Source: Euryodendron excelsum (lineage: Eukaryota; Streptophyta; Magnoliopsida; Ericales; Pentaphylacaceae). Taken from it: a DNA stretch of 64,000 nucleotides. A program made the translations under genes and the position numbers. Below, in pieces: positions 1 through 12,699 of this stretch (the first letter of the stretch is position 1; the number at the start of each line of letters is the position of its first letter). A model generated the notes under the pieces. That model was not told the DNA's origin. It made no database searches and worked only from the letters and a program-made list of their open reading frames with translations. Where the stretch lies: positions 34,320,336 to 34,384,335 of the forward strand of contig CM065381.1 in the NCBI GenBank assembly GCA_033060915.1. Reading direction: 5' to 3'.

Positions 1-97
1 GTGCATCTTAGCACCTTACCTCACTCATGGTTCTTTGTTTCCCATGTGTTATCTTCTTGCATCGAGGAAAATGCATCTTTCTAAGGTGGGGTGTGGA
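1..97 (+). mobile_element. 3' internal end of an Athila-like retroelement with purine tract
   Basis: The last bases (about 81-97) are G/purine-rich (AAGGTGGGGTGTGGA) and stand directly before a TG that opens an LTR-like sequence at 98. This resembles the purine tract seen before the LTR at 7888. No coding sequence is seen. The assignment rests on this resemblance only. Confidence 0.4.
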
Positions 98-640
98 TGT
101 AATTCAGAGGCTGAACCTCTGAATGCCTTGATTTTTAGGTTAATGTCTATATTTTTTTCCTGTTGATTTACATACTAAGAAAAAAAAATTATTTTTTGAG
201 CTAAAGTCTAGGAAACCGTGCACACAATCTATTAACTGTTAACATGGTCTGTTGACCATGTGAACAGTAGGATGTACCGTTCACACGGATGCGTGGCACT
301 TTTTCATTGGCTGACGGTTGGGCTAACCATTCGCACTTTTGTGACTCCTACAGACATATGGAAGGACCATGCGCACGCTTGGGACGGTCGCTAAGACTAT
401 GCGCACGCTTTATGTGACCGTGCACACGGTGGTCTGATTTTTATGAAAAGGCATCCGATTTCTTTCAAACAGCATTCTAACAGCCAACTCAACTCAGTAA
501 TTGAGTGAAGGAGAGTCTAGTGGAGCGGCGAAGCCTTGCCAGCGTCTAGCCAGCAGCCCTAGCAGTCTAAGCCCAGCTTTTCTCATCTTTTAGGTATTCC
601 CCTTACTACCCACCTTTGTCCTTTCACTGTTTCCCATTCT
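98..640 (+). mobile_element. Athila-like LTR-type sequence, 5' portion
   Basis: It opens with TG and a perfect 9-bp inverted repeat (ATTCAGAGG at 102-110, CCTCTGAAT at 116-124), the same design as the LTR start at 7888. It contains several GTGCACACGG or GTGCGCACGC motifs, which recur in the inverted Athila-like LTR piece around 37176. An AAAAGGCATCCG stretch near 447 may mark a core promoter. I cannot place the LTR end or a primer site, so the right boundary is arbitrary and stops before the broken ORF. Confidence 0.4.
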
Positions 641-649
641 TAGTTTAGA

Positions 650-1760
650 ATGGCTGGAGGGGCAAGAGTTAGAGTAGCATGAGCTTACCTTATGATGAGA
701 CTCGTTTTATCAGTCATGCAGCTTTTGAGGCTTATGACACCATCTTCAGTCAGCGGGGCCCAACTTAAGAGAGGAGTTTGGCTCTTCAGCATTTTAATAG
801 GAAGCCATTCCTTTATGAGGATCTATTCACCCAACGTGGGTGGCTGGAGTTGGCCGGGTACTATAGTCCATATAGATTTACACTGATCGCAGAACTTATG
901 ACCAACGTCTATGTCTCTTCAATAGACCCAGGAAAGAAGAGGATCATATCTTAGGTGAGGGGGTAGACTATTAAGATTACCCCAGTTGTTTTTACTACTT
1001 TACATCAGCTACCTAGAAAAGCTCAGCCTCAGTTTAGGTACCCAGCCCAGGGGGGGTAGAGCATAAGGCCATGGTGGCCGAGATCTGTGTTCAGGCGAGC
1101 AGTGCGTTCGTTCTCAGGTGAAAAAGAAAGTCTTAGCCCTTAGATATTGACCCATCTTTCTGTTATCTTGTGCGTCCTTACTTTCTAACCGTAAGATAGC
1201 TAAGGTCAGTCGAACGGGTTTCTCACCGAGCTCATCTTGAGAGCTGGAGTACTTCTACTGTGGATGTTATAATCCTTGCAGCAATACAGCAGATAGAGCT
1301 ATCTTCCCAGCATCGAGTGGACAGACATTTAGCCGGGATTTAGATGCAAGCCCAAGAGATTCAGCAACAGAAGGCTCAGCAGCAACCATAGTAGGAGGAG
1401 CAGCAATAAGCCGAGCTGGGTATTAAGCAGCCGCAACAACGGGATCACCAGGGACCCACACTTTAGTCCTTAGCCCAATTAGTGGAGCAGCAAAGTGTAG
1501 TCATTTAGCAGTAGACTACTGCTATCACAGAGCTGCATGGAGTGATGGCATCATTCCAGACCACTCAGAGGGAGTACGATGAGCAATTGGCAACCTTCGT
1601 GACCGCTTAGGATGAGTTTAGACAGGAGGTCAGAGTTGAGTAGTGATGTCAGGGGCAAGAGTTAAATGAGATGTTTTCACACGTCTAGAACTGTAGGGTC
1701 CACCACCTCTCGCCACTGCTAATGACGATGATGATGAGGATTTTGGTTTCTATTAGTTAG
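650..1760 (+). pseudogene. broken Athila-associated ORF (putative plant transposon protein domain)
   Basis: I do not see an intact gene, but one dominant reading frame can be followed. A possible start (ATGGCTGGAGG) lies at about 651. After one frameshift near 690 the frame reads through residues such as DETRFIS, AAFEAYD, GWLELAGYY and YRFTLIAELM. This pattern resembles the 'putative plant transposon protein' domain (Transposase_32) found in ORFs of Athila-type elements. From about 1343 to 1720 the frame is very rich in Gln, ending near a run of acidic GATGATGATG codons. Many in-frame stops interrupt it, nearly all TAG or TAA where Gln is expected. The product would be a retrotransposon accessory protein of unknown function. 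The domain name is from memory of the family; the frame and stops are read directly. Confidence 0.5.
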
Positions 1761-2436
1761 AGATAGGGTTCATATGCATTGTATATGCATGTACATCTTT
1801 GTTGTATCTAAAATTCCATTATTCATAGTGGATTCAATTTTAGAGCTTTATTGTCTATCTATGTTGTTATACTTTGATCTCTTTGTGGTATATGGTTTAT
1901 TCTCAGGAATTGTATTATATGGCTATCATTTGACTACTTGGGAGCATTAGTAGAGGTTGAAAGTATCATATCGTTTCGAGCACTTTATTGGATTCTTTCA
2001 ACACGTCTTTCCATACATTTCATGTTGCATCTCTTGTTATTCTTGGTGGAGGCATTGATGACTTATATTTGGGACCATAGCATAGTTGTGAGATATAATC
2101 TTTTATTATGGGGTATTTAGTGTTATGCGTTGATTGCACTTGAGTTTAATTAATGGTTTATCTTTAATCCTGATGCTTAGTGAGATTTCATCACATGTAC
2201 ACTTAAGTGAAGGGATTAGCCATTTTTTAGCATAAATCATGTTATATAGCATCATATGTGTAACCTGTGCATTATTAACCTTATAGAGTGGAGATCTTAC
2301 GTTATGAGCTTTAGGACTATTTTTCGTCTTCGAAGAGAAATTACAATTACTCAAGGAAAATTTTTTTACTCTCGTCTCTTTCAATTGCTTCATTATGCTT
2401 ATATTTGGATCACATGCTAGATGTTAAGTATTAATG
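1761..2436 (+). mobile_element. non-coding 3' part of the Athila-like element
   Basis: This AT-rich stretch lies between the broken ORF and the truncated A LTR that starts at 2437. No coding potential is visible on either strand. It is taken as part of the Athila-like element because the purine tract and 3' LTR of such an element appear at 7861-8077, on the far side of the A insertion. Confidence 0.45.
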
Positions 2437-5400
2437 TGTAAGCACCCTATTTTTTCCCGCTCGGCAATCTTTTGTCGGTTGAGACTTGTATTCAAGTCAA
2501 TATGAACATATTCCAATTCAAACCATTTTTTCAGATATAATACAGTCAATCAATCGCTTCGCGGGCCCATCGGGCCCAAATAGAGGCAAAATGACCAAAA
2601 TGCCCTTGAGGTATTGTTCGGTCCAAATTCGTTGGGCACGTCTTCTCAAAGACGGTAAGTCCCCGTTCCAATCTCAATTCCAAGGTCAAAACCCAATTCT
2701 AGTCTAATTCTAGTTCAAATCAAATCTGGCATGCCTTTCAAGAAAGTTGATCGCTCGGGCAGTAAGTTCATCCAGTCCTGCACATTTTTTTAGAAAACTC
2801 TTCAAAACAGTAAGTCCCTTCACACTCGTCGATTGGGATGAGACCCCAAGTCCCCGAGATGGTAGAACGGTCCACCTTTGGTGCCTGCTAGCCCGCCAAA
2901 AAAGAAATGTCCGTTATTCAACACGTCTTTTGAGAAAGTTATTCATCAGACGATAAGTCCACCTAATAGCTTTCCGAGAGAAGGCAGTCTTTGGAATGAG
3001 CAGGAACCGTCAGAGCGGCAGAAACACTTGAAAATATCACAACCATGGGAGTGGTAGAAACACCCGTAAACAGATTGATATTGGGAATTACCAACAAACC
3101 CCTTATGTCACGGGACCGAACTCGCCTCTTGGCCGTGACACGTTTACCATAGAACGAGATATCTTTGAAAACCAACTCATCACAGACCGTTAGAGTGATA
3201 GAAGCACTCAAAACCCAAGTCAACACCAGTGCCTGCTAGCCCACTCAAATGAAAAATGACCAAACTGCCTTTAGGCCATTTTCGGCGCACTTATTGAAAA
3301 TGTACCTACGTCTTCAGAACGGTAAGTCCCCTCTTCCAAAATCATCCCAAAGATGATTTGGCATGTTTAAGTGCCATCCAGTCAATTCCGAGCCAATTTC
3401 GGGACCATTCGGTCAAAATGTCTATTTTGCCCCTAGGCATCTGAGTGCCTCCGGGAACCACACCGGCTCTAGGTATCAAACTAGTAACCTTCCAAGAATG
3501 CTTCTTATAGTATTCTCGACCTTTCATTATCCTTCCAGATCATTATGATTCAATTCAAGCAAACCCGGTGCAAAAATGACCGTTTTGCCCCTAGTGGACC
3601 GGTCGTCTTTTCCAACCACACCAGCTCTAGTTATCAAACTAACACTCCCTTGGAGCATTCTGGATAGTGTTTCCAACCCTCAAGTCCGCTCATGGATTGT
3701 TCCAAGTCCATTCCAGTGGTTTTCCAGTCTAGTTAACCATTTTGCCCCTAATAGCCCGGTCAACAATTCTGACCTTGTTTTTCAAGTCCGTTACCTTTGG
3801 GACACTATTTCAAGGGTTTCTACCCATTTTGGCCTTTTGGACTATTCTCAGCCTTCTGAAACATTTTCAGACCTTCGAAAGTCACTCTTAGTGGAGCCAA
3901 GCTAAAAAAATGCATGGTAGTCACTAGGACAGGCGCCTAAATCTTCTGCCTTGCGTATCAAGGGTCGAAGATACGTTTCTTGCTGCCTTAAAATATTTCC
4001 TAAGTGGTTGGTGGTGCCAAGTCAAAAAATGGCCTGGCACCACTGCTAGTGGCGCCAATAGGAAATTTTGCCTGGCGCCACTATAATAGGCGCCAGGTCA
4101 ATTTTTTGTCTACAAATACAGAGCTTCCTCCTTGCGTAGAAAGGGTCGGCAATCTAACTCCAAAAATTCTCTCTCTATATATACAGCCCTCTAACTCTCT
4201 CCAAACCCTTGTTTTCTTAGGCTTCTTCAAACCCTATCTCCCATACACTTTAACCCTAGAATACACACACTAAATACGTGCCTATACGAGCCTCCAAGCC
4301 GACCATTGAAGACTCAAGGTGCTACAATCTCAAAGTTTTCGAAGATCAAAGCAAAGTAAAGCAAGCAAATCAAAGAAGACACAAGGTTGGTTTTCTATTT
4401 ACGTTTACGTAATTCCCCCCTTCTCTATTCTTTCTCCTAGCCCACTTGAGTTTTCTTCTATTTTAATTCTCTATCTTCTTCCCCCCCCCCCCCTTTCTTT
4501 CATGCTTGAAACAAGAGAATCTCCAGTTCATGTGCAGGAAGAATGGTTGAAAGTCACCATGTCATTGGCTTTTCTCTAATTCAACCTTAGATCATGTGGA
4601 TTCGGCCCCTTTGATTATGTGGGGAAGCCTAAACTTTGTATGTTCACGACCCTACTTGCATTGTACATTTCATACTCATACATCTCTTCAAAATCACTTC
4701 TAAACTTGTTTTCAAAAACTTGCATCAAAATCTCTTTCAAAACTTGCATTAAAATCTCCTTCTTCCAAACATCTGTTCAAAAATCACAATCTTAAGGTAA
4801 TTCTAGCCATTTCATTGTTAGGGTTGCTTTAGGAAAGTATTATATTTAAAGTAACTATCATGGTCCATAATTTCAAATCGTTATTATTTTCAAAACCATG
4901 ATCCTAGAATGGTCCTAATCTTCATATGGTTAGAATCATTTTAGAAAAATGAGATATTTTTAGAGACTTGTAAAAGTCCATATTCCATTTTCTTTCCAAA
5001 TCACTTTTTTGAAAATCTCCTTTCCAAAACCTCTTTTTTAAATCGTCTCCAAAAATATTTTTTTAAACTTTCTAAAAATCTCTTTTTCTAATCTACGTTC
5101 TAAAAATTCTTTTCAAACACCTTTTCAAAAAATCTTTTTAAAATTCTACTTTCTAAAAACACTCTTCAAGTTTCCTTCCTAGACACTCCCTTCAAAAGAT
5201 TGACTCTCTAAAATCTTCTTTTTTTGAAGCCCAAGTCAAGCCCTAGAGCCAATCATTAGGAAACCTTAATTTTTACTTTCATTTTCCACATCCAATCGTA
5301 GTTTTCCCAAATTCTATTTTCTACATCAAACTCTTAGGTTTCCTAAAACTCTTTTTCATGTCAAATCATATTTTTGAAATCCAAAATTTTCAAATCTCAT

Positions 5401-6975
5401 CATTTCCAATTCCATATCAAATCTAGGCTTCCAACTTAGGAAACCAAATCCAATCCTCCATTTTTGGAAACAAAATCAAATCGTCTCTTTTTGGAAATAG
5501 AAATCAAATCTTTCTTAATTCAATCCTTTCCCAATTCTAAAATTTCTTAATGTCAAACCTTTCCAAATTTCAAACTTTTTCAATCTTTCTAAATTTAAAC
5601 ATTTCCTAATTTCTAGACTTTCTAAATCATTCTTAAATCAAACTTTCCAAATTCCAAATCTTTTTTGGATCTAAATTTTTCCAAAACCAAAAATTTTCTA
5701 ATTTCAAAGTTTTCTAAATTCAAAATTTTTCCTAATTTCAAAGTTTTCTAAATTCCAAACTTTCCTAAGTTGAAACTTTCTAAATTCAAAACTTTCTTAA
5801 GTTGAAACTTTCTAAATCCGAAGCTTTCCTAAAATAGAACTTTCCTAAGTTCAAACTTTTCAAATTCTAAAGCTTTCCTAAGTTCAATCTTCCTAAACCC
5901 TAGCTTTTCTAAATATATCCCAAGTCGAGTTTTTCAAATCAAATCAAACTTCTTTTCAAAATCTTTCTTAAAATCCAACTTTCCTAATTCAAATCTTTCC
6001 CAATTTAAACATTTCCTAATTCGAACCTTTCCCAAATCCAACTTTCTAAAATTAAACTTTTCAAATCTAAATCAAACCTTCCTAATCCAACTGTGGATTT
6101 CAATCTTAGGTACCCTAAACCATAGGAGGCCTAAATCCTAGTTCAACCCTAACTCTTAGAGTTATGAGGTTCTAACTCCTTTTTAAAAACTCTTTTCTAA
6201 ACCAAGATGGTTTTCTAATTTCAAACTTCAAAATATTTTCAAATCTCTATATTTCCAAATCTAGTCCAAGTTCTCTTTTAAGGGTCAAATTCTCTTTGAA
6301 GTTCAATCTAGGTCTAAGTTCAATCTCAATTCCAATCTTCTCTTCTAAGTTTCAAATCAAACTCTTTTTTCAATCAAAATATTCTATTTTCAATCAGACT
6401 CTTGTCTGAACTACAACTGACCTAATTCCCAAAAAGAGATATGTAGGCAACCCTCATGGGTCCAGTCATAACTTTTCTTAAACTTTCAATTCCATAATCT
6501 ATTTCAAGTTTCTAATTCCAAAATCTATTTTCAAATCCCTATTTTCAATTTCTAGAACTCTCTTTCGAAAATCAAATTTATCTTTTCTAAAACCTTCTTT
6601 CAAAATCAAGTCTTTTCAAATCTATTTTTAAAGTTAAATTAAGTCTTTTTAAATCTGTTTTCAAAATCAAATCTGCTTTTCAAATCCACTTTCAAAATCA
6701 AAGTATTTCTTGCCCTTGCATATCATGTATCATGTCAACTTCTTTTCTAAAGTGGATAGTATTGGACATATATTAATCAAAGATTCCAAATGAGTGAACG
6801 AGGGTGAATAGATATGTAGGTACCGCAATGGTGGGATAGGGTGATGGCTTAGTGCGTCTTCCATACACGTAACCAACCTCCAAACCTAGATCATTGTTTT
6901 CAAATATCAAATGGAGTTATTTTCAAAAAAGGGTTTAAATACTTTCAAATGTTGCCAAACAACCTATTTTCTTAA
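2437..6975 (+). mobile_element. family A LTR, truncated solo copy (copy 1)
   Basis: It starts with TGTAAGCACC and follows the other A LTRs block by block: repeated GGTAAGTCC blocks, the 'TATCAAAC..GTAACC' U3 repeats, GGCGCC palindromes at 4035-4057 and 4072-4096, a decayed TATA box (TACAAATA, 4111-4118), a pyrimidine-rich leader, and the conserved GTAGGTACC block near 6814-6890. It breaks off at about 6975, roughly 270 bp before the expected LTR end, so no right-hand target duplication can be checked. No internal region is attached. It interrupts the Athila-like element. Confidence 0.85.
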
Positions 6976-7887
6976 AAAAATAGAGTGAAAGAAGAAACGG
7001 TAGCAAGGATAGTGCAAGAAAGAAAAGAAAGGGAAATGAAAGTGATCCAAAAGCAAAAGAAAAAGAGGAAAAAGAGGATGATGAATCAAAGAAGCAAGAA
7101 AATGGTGAAAAGAATGGGAAAGTGGAGATGTTTGTTTATTGATCATTACATGCCTTGATCACATATTTTCTAACTTTTTGACCTCCTTCCTCCCTTTACT
7201 CTAGATTTGGTGAACTAATTGTCAACTTTTGAAAAGTCATTTTTTATCCAAGCATCCTCCTCGTGAGATCTCATGTGAATACAAGTCATTATTTGTCAAC
7301 TATGATTATTTGATGTTTACCTATGAATTATCTTCCATGAAGTTATGCCAAAGTTGATACATTCTCATTATTTTGTTCTTGGTACTTGGACTGATCTTTT
7401 GTATGACTTTACATTTACTCCTTTCTAAGAGCATTCCATTGAGAAAAATCATGTGCTCCATTGTTTGAGAGGGTATGACCGGTGAGAATTTGGATTGAGG
7501 CTTAAAGGTCGTTGAATATATAAAGATGCACATTTGAAGTATATTTCATGATTCTAACACACACTCACTTGAACCTCACTTTTGTGTCCTCTTTGATGAA
7601 TTCCTACTCGCATTAGGGTGATGGATGTCTCTTAAGATTACATGGGTATCATTATGCGTTCTCTTTATATTCCCATATTTTTAGATTATTGATCATACAT
7701 TGATGTTTGTGGGTGTCATTGCTATAAGCTCTCATGAGACACCACTCGCCGATTGGGGGTAACTTAAGGGTTTAAAGGCTTGATGCATAGGCTAAATGCA
7801 TACATGACTTCTACGAATGTGGAGATTATCTCTTATCTTTTTGTATAGTGTGTTGCTATGGACTAGCAAAAATTAGGTGGGGGATGG
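6976..7887 (+). mobile_element. Athila-like 3' untranslated region and polypurine tract
   Basis: A purine-rich segment (6976-7130) leads into AT-rich non-coding sequence. It ends in GACTAGCAAAAATTAGG (7861-7877) plus TGGGGGATGG, the typical 'GACTAGCAAAA..' and G-run signature found just before the 3' LTR of Athila elements. No protein-coding frame is recognised. The tract is followed without gap by the LTR at 7888. Confidence 0.65.
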
Positions 7888-8077
7888 TGATTACACTCCA
7901 AAAGTGTAATCATTAGCCTCTAAATAGCTATTTGTTACCCTTAGTTAGTAGTATTTCTTCATTATTAGTTGTATTTTGATCATAATTCCATTTTACACTT
8001 GATTTATACGTTTTGGGCTTAAAAGGGAGCAAAAGGGTGCTTCAGGGGCAAAAAGGTCAAAATGTCTTGTGCACGGT
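7888..8077 (+). mobile_element. Athila-like 3' LTR, first 190 bp
   Basis: It begins TGATTACACT with a perfect 10-bp inverted repeat (7888-7897 with 7903-7912) and runs to CTTGTGCACGGT, where the A element inserted. The missing remainder is found inverted at about 36300-37356. There the text resumes in the same GTGCGCACGGT-rich style after the partner of the 5-bp duplication. Confidence 0.65.
8073..8077 (+). repeat. target-site duplication, left copy (ACGGT)
   Basis: These five bases precede the A 5' LTR. Their partner is ATGGT, read on the minus strand at 37352-37356 beside the inverted A 3' LTR. The pair differs by one C/T change. Confidence 0.7.
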
Positions 8078-11000
8078 TGTAAGCACCCCATTTTTGCCCG
8101 CTAGGCAATCTCTGGTCTGTCCGAGCTCAAATTCAAACTGACACAGACACATTCAAGTTCAAATCAATTTTTTAGACTCAATTCAATCAATCAACCACTT
8201 CGTTGGCCCACCGAGCCTAACAAAGGCAAAATAACCAAGATGCCCTTGTGGCATTGCTCGGTCCAATTCCAATAGGCATGTCTTCCTAAAGACGGTAAGT
8301 CCCTATTTCAATCTAAAATCCAATTCGATTCCAAATTAAATACGGCATGTCTTTTGAGAAAGTTGATCCCTCAGGCGGTAAGTCCATCTAGTCTGGCACG
8401 TTCTATAAGAAAACTCCTCAGAATGGTAACTCACTTCAAACCCGTCAACCAGGATGGAACCCAAGTCCATAAGATAGTAGAACGGTTCACTTCTGGCACC
8501 TACTATATCACCAATGTATAATGTCCATTATCTGGCACGTCTTTTGAGAAAGTTAATTTCTTAAATGAACCATCTAATAGCTTCCCGAGATTAGGCAGTC
8601 TCTAGAAGGAACGCACCCCATCAGAGTAGCAGAAACACTAGCAAACATCGTAATCATCAGAGTGGCGAAAACACTTGCAAACAGGTCGACATTAGAAATT
8701 GCCAACAAACCCCCTATGTCACGGGACCGAACACGCCTTTTGGTTGTGACACGTTTACCAGAAGATGAGATACCTTTGGAAACCAACTCATCACATACCA
8801 TCAGAGTAACAGAAACACTCAAAATCCAGGTCAACACTAGTGCTTGTTAGCCCACTTCGGTAAAAAATGACAAAACTACCCCTTAGGCCTTTTTTGGCAT
8901 GCTTCTCGAGAAAGTACCTAAGTCCTCAGAGTAGTAAGTCCACCTTTTCAAGATCGTCCCAAGGATTATCTGGCATGTTCAAATGCCCTCTAGTCAGTTC
9001 TGGACCAATTCCAAGACTATCCACTCAAATTGACCATTTGGCCCATAGGCATCTAATTACCTCTAGGAACCACACCGGCTCTGGGTATCAAACTGATAAC
9101 CTCCCAAGAATGCTTTTAATAGTATTTTTTTACCTTTCAACACCTTTTTGGATCATTCCGAGTTTATTTTGGTAAACCCGATGCAAAATGATCGTTTTGT
9201 CCCTAATGGGCCGGTCGTCTTTTCTAACCATACCAGCTCTAGGTATCAAACTGATAACCATCTAGAACACTTTAAATAGTGTTTTCAACCTTCAAACCTT
9301 CTTACAGTTCACTCCAAGTTCATTCTGGTGTTTTCTCAATTCAGTTGACCGTTTTACCCCAAATGGCTCGATCGACCATTTCTGTAATCTCGACATTATT
9401 TTTCAAACCTGTTACCCCTAGGACACTATTTCAAGGGTTTTCACCTATTTCCAGCCTTCTATATCATTTCTGGCCTCCCAAAACATTCTCAAACCTTCCA
9501 GAGTCACTCTTAGTGGAGCCAAGCCAAAAATTACGTGGAGTCATAAGGACAAGAGTCCAAATATTCTGGCTTGCATGCCAAGGGTCAAACATACATTTTT
9601 TGCCACCCTAAAAACTTTCCTAAGTGGCTGGCGCGCCAAGCCAAAGATTGGTCGTGCACCACTAGTAGTGGCGCCTATGTAATTTTAAGCCTAGCGCCAC
9701 TACAACAAGCACCAGGTCGGTTTAAGTTGCCTATAAATACAAACCCTCCTCCTGTGTAAAAGGGTCTACAATCTCAGTCCAGAAACGTCGCCTCTCTGAA
9801 AACAGAGTTTGAATCCTTTCTAAACCCAAATCCTTTCAAGTCCTTTCAAGCCCTAGCCTCCATACACTCTAACCCTAGCTTGTACACACTCCATACACTC
9901 TTACACTAGCCTCAAAGTAAGCCATTGAAGACTGAAGTGCTGCAAGTTTGAAGCTCTCGAGGTTTAATTAAAGCAAAGCATGAAGAATCCAAGGTTAGTT
10001 TTCTCTTTATGTTTATGTAGTTCCCCCCCCCCCCCCCCCACCTCTATCTTCTCTCTCCTAACCCATTTGGATTTTTTTTTTATTTTAATCCCCCATCTTT
10101 TACATCCCTTTCTTACATGCTTGAAACAAAGGACTTCCCGGTTCATGCCTGGGAAGAACTGTTGAAAGTCACCAAGTCGAGGGCTTTCTTCTAGTTCAAC
10201 CTTAGACCATGTGGCTTTGGCCCCCTTGATTATGTGGTGAAGCCTAGCCTTGAATGTTCATGACCCTATTTGCATTGTGTATATCATGTTCATTTATCTG
10301 TTCAAAGTTGTTTTTCAAACTTGCATCAAAAATCTGTTTCAAAACTTGTATTCAAAATCTTGATTTCAAAAACACAATTTTAAAATGATTATACCCATTT
10401 TATGGCTAGGGTTGATCTAGGAAACTATAATATTCATTATGGCCATTGAGGTCCATATTTTGGGTATAAACCCTAAATTGGTTTTCATCAAAACTACAAG
10501 ATGACTCTAGCCATTCCATGGTTAGGGTTATTTTAGGAAAGTGTAATATTCAATGGGGTCATATTGGTCTATATTTCAAATCTATGTTGTTTTCAAAACC
10601 ACAACCCTAGAATGGTTCTAATCCTTACATGGTTATAATCGTTTTAGGAAAGTGAGATATTCAAAAGATTTTTCAAAGTCCATATTTAAACCCCTTCTCA
10701 AAATTACTTTTCAAGTTCCTTTCCAAAAACTCTCTTCAAAATCTACTTTCTAAAAACTCGTTTTAAACTTCTTTCCTAAAAAACTCTCTTCCAAAGATCT
10801 CCTTTCCAAAAACTCTTTTTCTTAGAGTCCAAATCAATACCTAGAAACTATGATTAGGAAACCCTAGTTCCTTTCTTAAAATCATGACTTCCTCTCTTGC
10901 CTCAAATCATAAGTTTCCAAAACTATCTTCTATATAAAATCCTAGGTTTCCAAAACTTCTTCTACACCAAATCCTAGGTTTTCAAATTCATGATTTTCAA

Positions 11001-12697
11001 AAATCAAACCTTTCCAATTCCATGTCAAATCTAACCCTCCAATTTAGAAAATTAGATCAAATCTTCGAGTTTTGAAAACTAGATCAAATTCTCTAATTGT
11101 AGAAACCAAATCAAATCATCTAACTTTTGAAAATAAAATCTAATCATCTACTTTAAGAAATAGGAATCAAACTTTCTTAATTTTGAACATTTTCAAATCT
11201 CAACTTTCTAGATTTCAACTTTTCAAATCTTTCTAAATTCTAAATCTTTCCAAATTCAAATCTTTCCTAAATTTAAAACTTTTCAAATTTCAATCTTTCC
11301 TAAAATGAAACTTTCTTAATTTGGTAACTTTCCTAAAATGAAACTTTCCTAATTTGAAACTTTCCTAAATTCAAAGATTTCTAAAATCTAGTCTTTCCTA
11401 AACCTGAACTTTCTAAATTCATTCAAATCAAATAATCAAAGTCAAATCTTTCTAACCATTCCAAGTCAAGTGCTTCTAAATCAAATCAAATCTCTTTCCA
11501 AATCTTTCTTAAATCTAACTTTCTTAGTTCGAGCCTTTCCTAATTCGAACCTCTCCTAAATCAAAACTTTCCTAAATCAAACTTTTTAAGTCTAAATCAA
11601 ACCTTTTCTAATCTAATTACATGCTCCGACCTTAGGTTACCTAAACCCTAGGAGGTATAAACTCTAGTTCAACCCTAACCCTTAAGTTAGAAAGCTTTCA
11701 CTCTTTTCAAAGACTCTTTTCTAGAAGCATTCTTCTAAACCAAGATGGTTTTCAAACTTTAATCTATGTTAAGATGTTTTCAAAATTCAATTCAATATTT
11801 TCAAATCAAGTCCTAGTTCTACTCCTCAATTTCAAATCCTCGGTTCCAAGTTCTTTTTCAAATCAAGCCTTTTTCAAATCAGACCTTTTCAAGTTAAACC
11901 TTTTCAAAAACTTTAAAGTGTCTATTTTCAATTGGAATCTTGTCCAAACTATGACTGACCTGATTTTCAAAAAAGGATACGTAAGTAATCCACATGGGTG
12001 CGGTCACAACCTTTTTCAAATTTCCAATTCTTCCATCTATTTCAAAATTTCCAATTCAACCTTTTCCAAGTTTCTAATTTCTATAATCTTTTTCAAGTTT
12101 CAAATCTATTTTAAATTCCATAATCTTTTTCAAGTCTCAAGTCCTCTTTTCAAAATCAAATCTTTTTCTTGTACTTGTATATCATGCATCATGTAACTCT
12201 TTTCAAAGTGGATATAATTGGACATATGTTAATCGAAGATTCTAAATGAGTGAACCTAGGATTAATAGACATGTAGGTACCGTAAGGGCAAGGAAGGGTG
12301 ATGATCTTAGGATATCTTCCCTACACGTAACCAACCTCCGAACCTAGAATCGCTATTTTTAAAGACCAAAACAGAGCTATTTTCAAAAAGGGCTTAAATG
12401 TTTTCAAAAGTTGCCAAACAACCTTTTTCTCAAAAACCCTATCTTAAGGAAGTTTTCAAAATCTTTTCAGAAACCCTAAGTGTAATCTTTGGATTGTGAT
12501 AAGTTTTAGGTGACCTAACTCACCTTAATCAAGTTAGGTGGCAACTCCAAATCTTTTCCAAAGCCCTTATTCAAATCAAATTCTAATTCAAACCTAGTCG
12601 CACTCATCCTTCTAGGAGGATGAGTTCTAACAAGTGAGTACCGTGTTTTTTCCACTCGTGCGTAATTTCCTTAAGTGTGAAGAATTAGGGCGTGACA
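8078..12697 (+). mobile_element. family A 5' LTR (copy 2), Tat/Ogre-type
   Basis: TGTAAGCACC to GGGCGTGACA, 4,620 bp, followed two bases later by a primer-site match, so this is a 5' LTR. It holds palindromes at 9654-9675 and 9691-9715, a TATA box at 9732-9739, a poly-C run near 10023-10039, a G-poor pyrimidine-rich leader (about 10680-11930), and the conserved GTAGGTACC block (12269-12345). Its closest relative in the window is the inverted LTR at 37357-41945. They share details such as 'CCAATGTATAATGT' that other copies lack, as expected of two LTRs of one element. Confidence 0.88.
9654..9739 (+). promoter_or_regulatory. family A LTR core promoter with GGCGCC palindromes (copy 2)
   Basis: Two imperfect palindromes (9654-9675 and 9691-9715) are followed, 17 bp later, by TATAAATA at 9732-9739. 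Transcription would be expected to start about 30 bp downstream. The same layout recurs in five other A LTRs, which makes this the likely U3/R boundary. Confidence 0.6.
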
Positions 12698-12699
12698 CT

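Noticed and set aside
2640..3330. Repeated ACGGTAAGTCC motifs resembling splice donors
   Set aside because: They recur in the U3 part of all long A LTRs, upstream of the TATA box, with no matching acceptors or coding exons. They are probably only a feature of the U3 blocks.
11774..12196. 140-codon frame rich in Phe, Ser and Lys
   Set aside because: The G-free, pyrimidine-rich leader of A LTRs rarely makes stops. Similar Phe/Ser/Asn frames occur at the same LTR place in other copies (26978, 33892, 37858 minus).
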